From NCBI GenBank assembly GCA_964388085.1, contig CAYLZW010000337.1, forward strand, positions 1 through 5,979: a stretch of DNA of 5,979 bases. Direction: 5' to 3'. The stretch comes from CAYLZW01 sp964388085 (lineage in GTDB: Bacteria; Myxococcota; UBA727; CAYLZW01). A program made the position numbers and the translations under genes. The notes beneath the pieces were generated by a model that made no database searches, was not told the DNA's origin, and was given only the letters and a program-made list of their open reading frames with translations. Positions 4,681-5,979 of the stretch are shown here, piece by piece. The number at the start of each line of letters is the position of its first letter. Position 1 is the stretch's first letter.

Positions 4681-5489
4681 CCCACGACCATCGCGTTGAA
4701 GTCGAGGATGGCGCCGGTCATCATCTCGCCGCCGGGACCGAGCAGGAACGCGCAGAAGCGCGCGACGTCCGCCGGCCGTTGGATGCGACCGAACGGTGCT
4801 CCCTCGTCGGCGTGCTTTAGCCAATCGGCCGGCTTGCCTTCTTTGAGCTGCACCTCGTGCTCGGCGTCGGTGGCGCACCAGCCCATGTTGACGCCGTAGA
4901 CGCGAATTCCGTCGTCACGCAGCGCGAAGGCCGCGTTCTTCGTCAGCGTCGCGAGCGCCCCCTTGGACGCGCTGTAGGGCGTGATGAAGGGCTGCCCGCC
5001 ATGGGCCGAGATGCTGAGCACGTTGATGACGCGCCCGCCGCGCCCTTCCCGTCGCATGACCCGCGCGGCCTCCTGCAAGAGGAAGAAAGGCGCCTTCACG
5101 TTCAGGTCGAAGATGCGATCCCACAGCGCCTCGTCGGTGCTGTCGACGCTGCCGCGCTCGGTGCTGGCGGCCGCGTTCACGAGCCCGTCGAGACGGCCGA
5201 ACCTCTCGTCGGCGGCGCGCACGACACGGCGGCACGACTCCACCTCGAGCAGATCGGCGCTGACGAAGAGCGGCTCGGCGCCGAGCGCGCGGATCTCGCC
5301 GGCGACCTTACGGCCCTTCTCCTCATTGCGCCCGCAGAGCACGACGCCCTTCGCGCCGAGCGCGGCGCAGGTGCGCGCGATCTCGGCGCCGAGGCCCTGC
5401 GTGGAGCCGGTGACGAGCTGCACCGTGCCCGAGAGCGCGTCGGGGGCGAGCCCGTGGGCACCTGCCGGTTGGGTCATCGTCGTCGTCAT
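4668..5489 (-). CDS. Short-chain dehydrogenase/reductase (SDR) family oxidoreductase
   Basis: A 273-residue cytoplasmic NAD(P)-dependent oxidoreductase of the classical SDR type, Rossmann fold. The cofactor motif TGSTQGLG is at 27-34, CGRN at 52-55 follows strand beta-2, and the structural motif appears as NAAAS (105-109) in place of the usual NNAG. The catalytic set is complete: Asn130, Ser159, Tyr172 and Lys176 (S-x12-Y-x3-K, in PYSASKGAL). After the active site the common PG turn is replaced by NMGWCATDAEHE (201-212). The C-terminus ends with a MMTGAILDFNA block, where family members usually read TGxxxxVDGG. The ATG at 5489 has GGAG 7 bases upstream and overlaps the stop of the iolG-type gene by 4 bases, so the two are cotranscribed and probably act in one polyol or sugar pathway. 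The substrate is not evident. A second ATG at codon 5 is a possible alternative start. Confidence 0.93.
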   Translation of the reverse strand: MTTTMTQPAGAHGLAPDALSGTVQLVTGSTQGLGAEIARTCAALGAKGVVLCGRNEEKGRKVAGEIRALGAEPLFVSADLLEVESCRRVVRAADERFGRLDGLVNAAASTERGSVDSTDEALWDRIFDLNVKAPFFLLQEAARVMRREGRGGRVINVLSISAHGGQPFITPYSASKGALATLTKNAAFALRDDGIRVYGVNMGWCATDAEHEVQLKEGKPADWLKHADEGAPFGRIQRPADVARFCAFLLGPGGEMMTGAILDFNAMVVGAFA

Positions 5490-5979
5490 GGCTGCGCTCC
5501 GAGGTCGAGCGCGACGGCGGCCCGCTTCGCCAGCGACTCGTTCGCGGCGTTGGCAAGCAGGAGCGCGCGGCGGCCGTCCTCGCCCGTGACCGGCGCGGCG
5601 GCCGTGCCCTCGAGGACGTCGAGGAAGGCGTCGAGCTCGGCGCGGTAGGCGTCGGCGTAGCGCTCGAGGAAGAAGAAGGGCGGCTTGTCTTCGGAGACGT
5701 CCGCCTTGTTCGCGCGCCGCACCGTGGTCGGGCGCGGGTTGTCGGCCAGCAACATGCCCTCGGAGCCGAGCGCCTCGATGCGCTGGTCATAGCCGTAAGC
5801 GGCGCGCCGGCTGTTGTCGATGGTGCACAGGCGGCCGCTCGCGGTCTTCAGCACCACGACGGCGGTGTCGACGTCACCGAGCTCGCCGATGGCGGGATCG
5901 ACCAGGCAGCTAGCGCTCGCGTACAGCTCCACGGGCTCCTCGCCGAGCAGCCAGCGCGCGGTGTCGAAGTCGTGGATCA
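5486..5979 (-). CDS. iolG: Myo-inositol 2-dehydrogenase-type Gfo/Idh/MocA oxidoreductase (C-terminal part, cut by window edge)
   Basis: The visible 163 residues are the C-terminal half of a Gfo/Idh/MocA-family NAD-dependent dehydrogenase. They begin IHDFDTARWLLGEEP, in which the His matches the active-site His of bacterial inositol dehydrogenases. LVDPAIGELGDVDTAVVVLK, NSRRAAYGYDQRIEALGSEGM and DNPRPTTVRR follow, all typical of IolG/IdhA, which oxidises myo-inositol to 2-keto-myo-inositol. The end (GEDGRRALLLANAANESLAKR) is the family's usual last helix. The N-terminal Rossmann domain lies beyond the right edge, so cofactor and catalytic Lys residues cannot be checked. The TGA (5488-5486) overlaps the ATG of the SDR gene by 4 bases. 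Other Gfo/Idh dehydrogenases acting on related polyols or sugars remain possible, though the match to IolG is close by eye. Confidence 0.85.
   Translation of the reverse strand, partial: IHDFDTARWLLGEEPVELYASASCLVDPAIGELGDVDTAVVVLKTASGRLCTIDNSRRAAYGYDQRIEALGSEGMLLADNPRPTTVRRANKADVSEDKPPFFFLERYADAYRAELDAFLDVLEGTAAAPVTGEDGRRALLLANAANESLAKRAAVALDLGAQP

Noticed and set aside
4857..5648. Plus-strand frame antisense to the SDR and iolG-type genes
   Set aside because: Compositional shadow; both minus-strand genes carry intact family motifs.

Overview
The window is dense, very GC-rich bacterial DNA with strong G/C preference at third codon positions. This makes most antisense frames open and uninformative. 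Codon use, the gene mix and a short GC-rich intergenic tandem repeat suggest a soil or marine proteobacterium-like or Myxococcota-type genome. That assignment is inference; nothing here fixes the taxon. No rRNA, tRNA, CRISPR array, insertion sequence or phage gene was seen, and no gap between genes exceeds about 210 bases.

Left part (1-1324, minus strand): the start of an iron-sulfur cluster assembly operon. A MerR-family regulator with four cysteines after its dimerisation helix is followed, with a 4-base stop/start overlap, by sufB, which runs off the left edge. Upstream of the regulator are a candidate sigma-70 promoter and a perfect 16-bp palindrome. This is the most interesting part of the window: a SoxR-like candidate Fe-S or metal sensor welded to suf, where IscR or SufR would be expected.

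Middle (1369-4112): a 9-bp tandem repeat, then a minus-strand aldo/keto reductase. Divergent from it is a plus-strand inositol monophosphatase-family phosphatase with a TTG start. A minus-strand Cof-type HAD phosphatase converges on the phosphatase and overlaps its 3' end by 10 bases.

Right part (4113-5979): a 142-base divergent gap ends in a sigma-54-like -24/-12 element just before a small plus-strand lipoprotein gene of unknown function. Converging on that gene is a minus-strand operon of an iolG-type myo-inositol 2-dehydrogenase (cut by the right edge) and a short-chain dehydrogenase, again joined by a 4-base overlap.

Working together: the regulator and SufB form a clear unit for Fe-S cluster supply. 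The IolG-like dehydrogenase and SDR form a second unit, probably oxidising polyols or sugars. The IMPase-family protein could supply free inositol, but it is not in the same operon, so that link is only suggestive. The aldo/keto reductase, the Cof phosphatase and the lipoprotein look like single-gene units.
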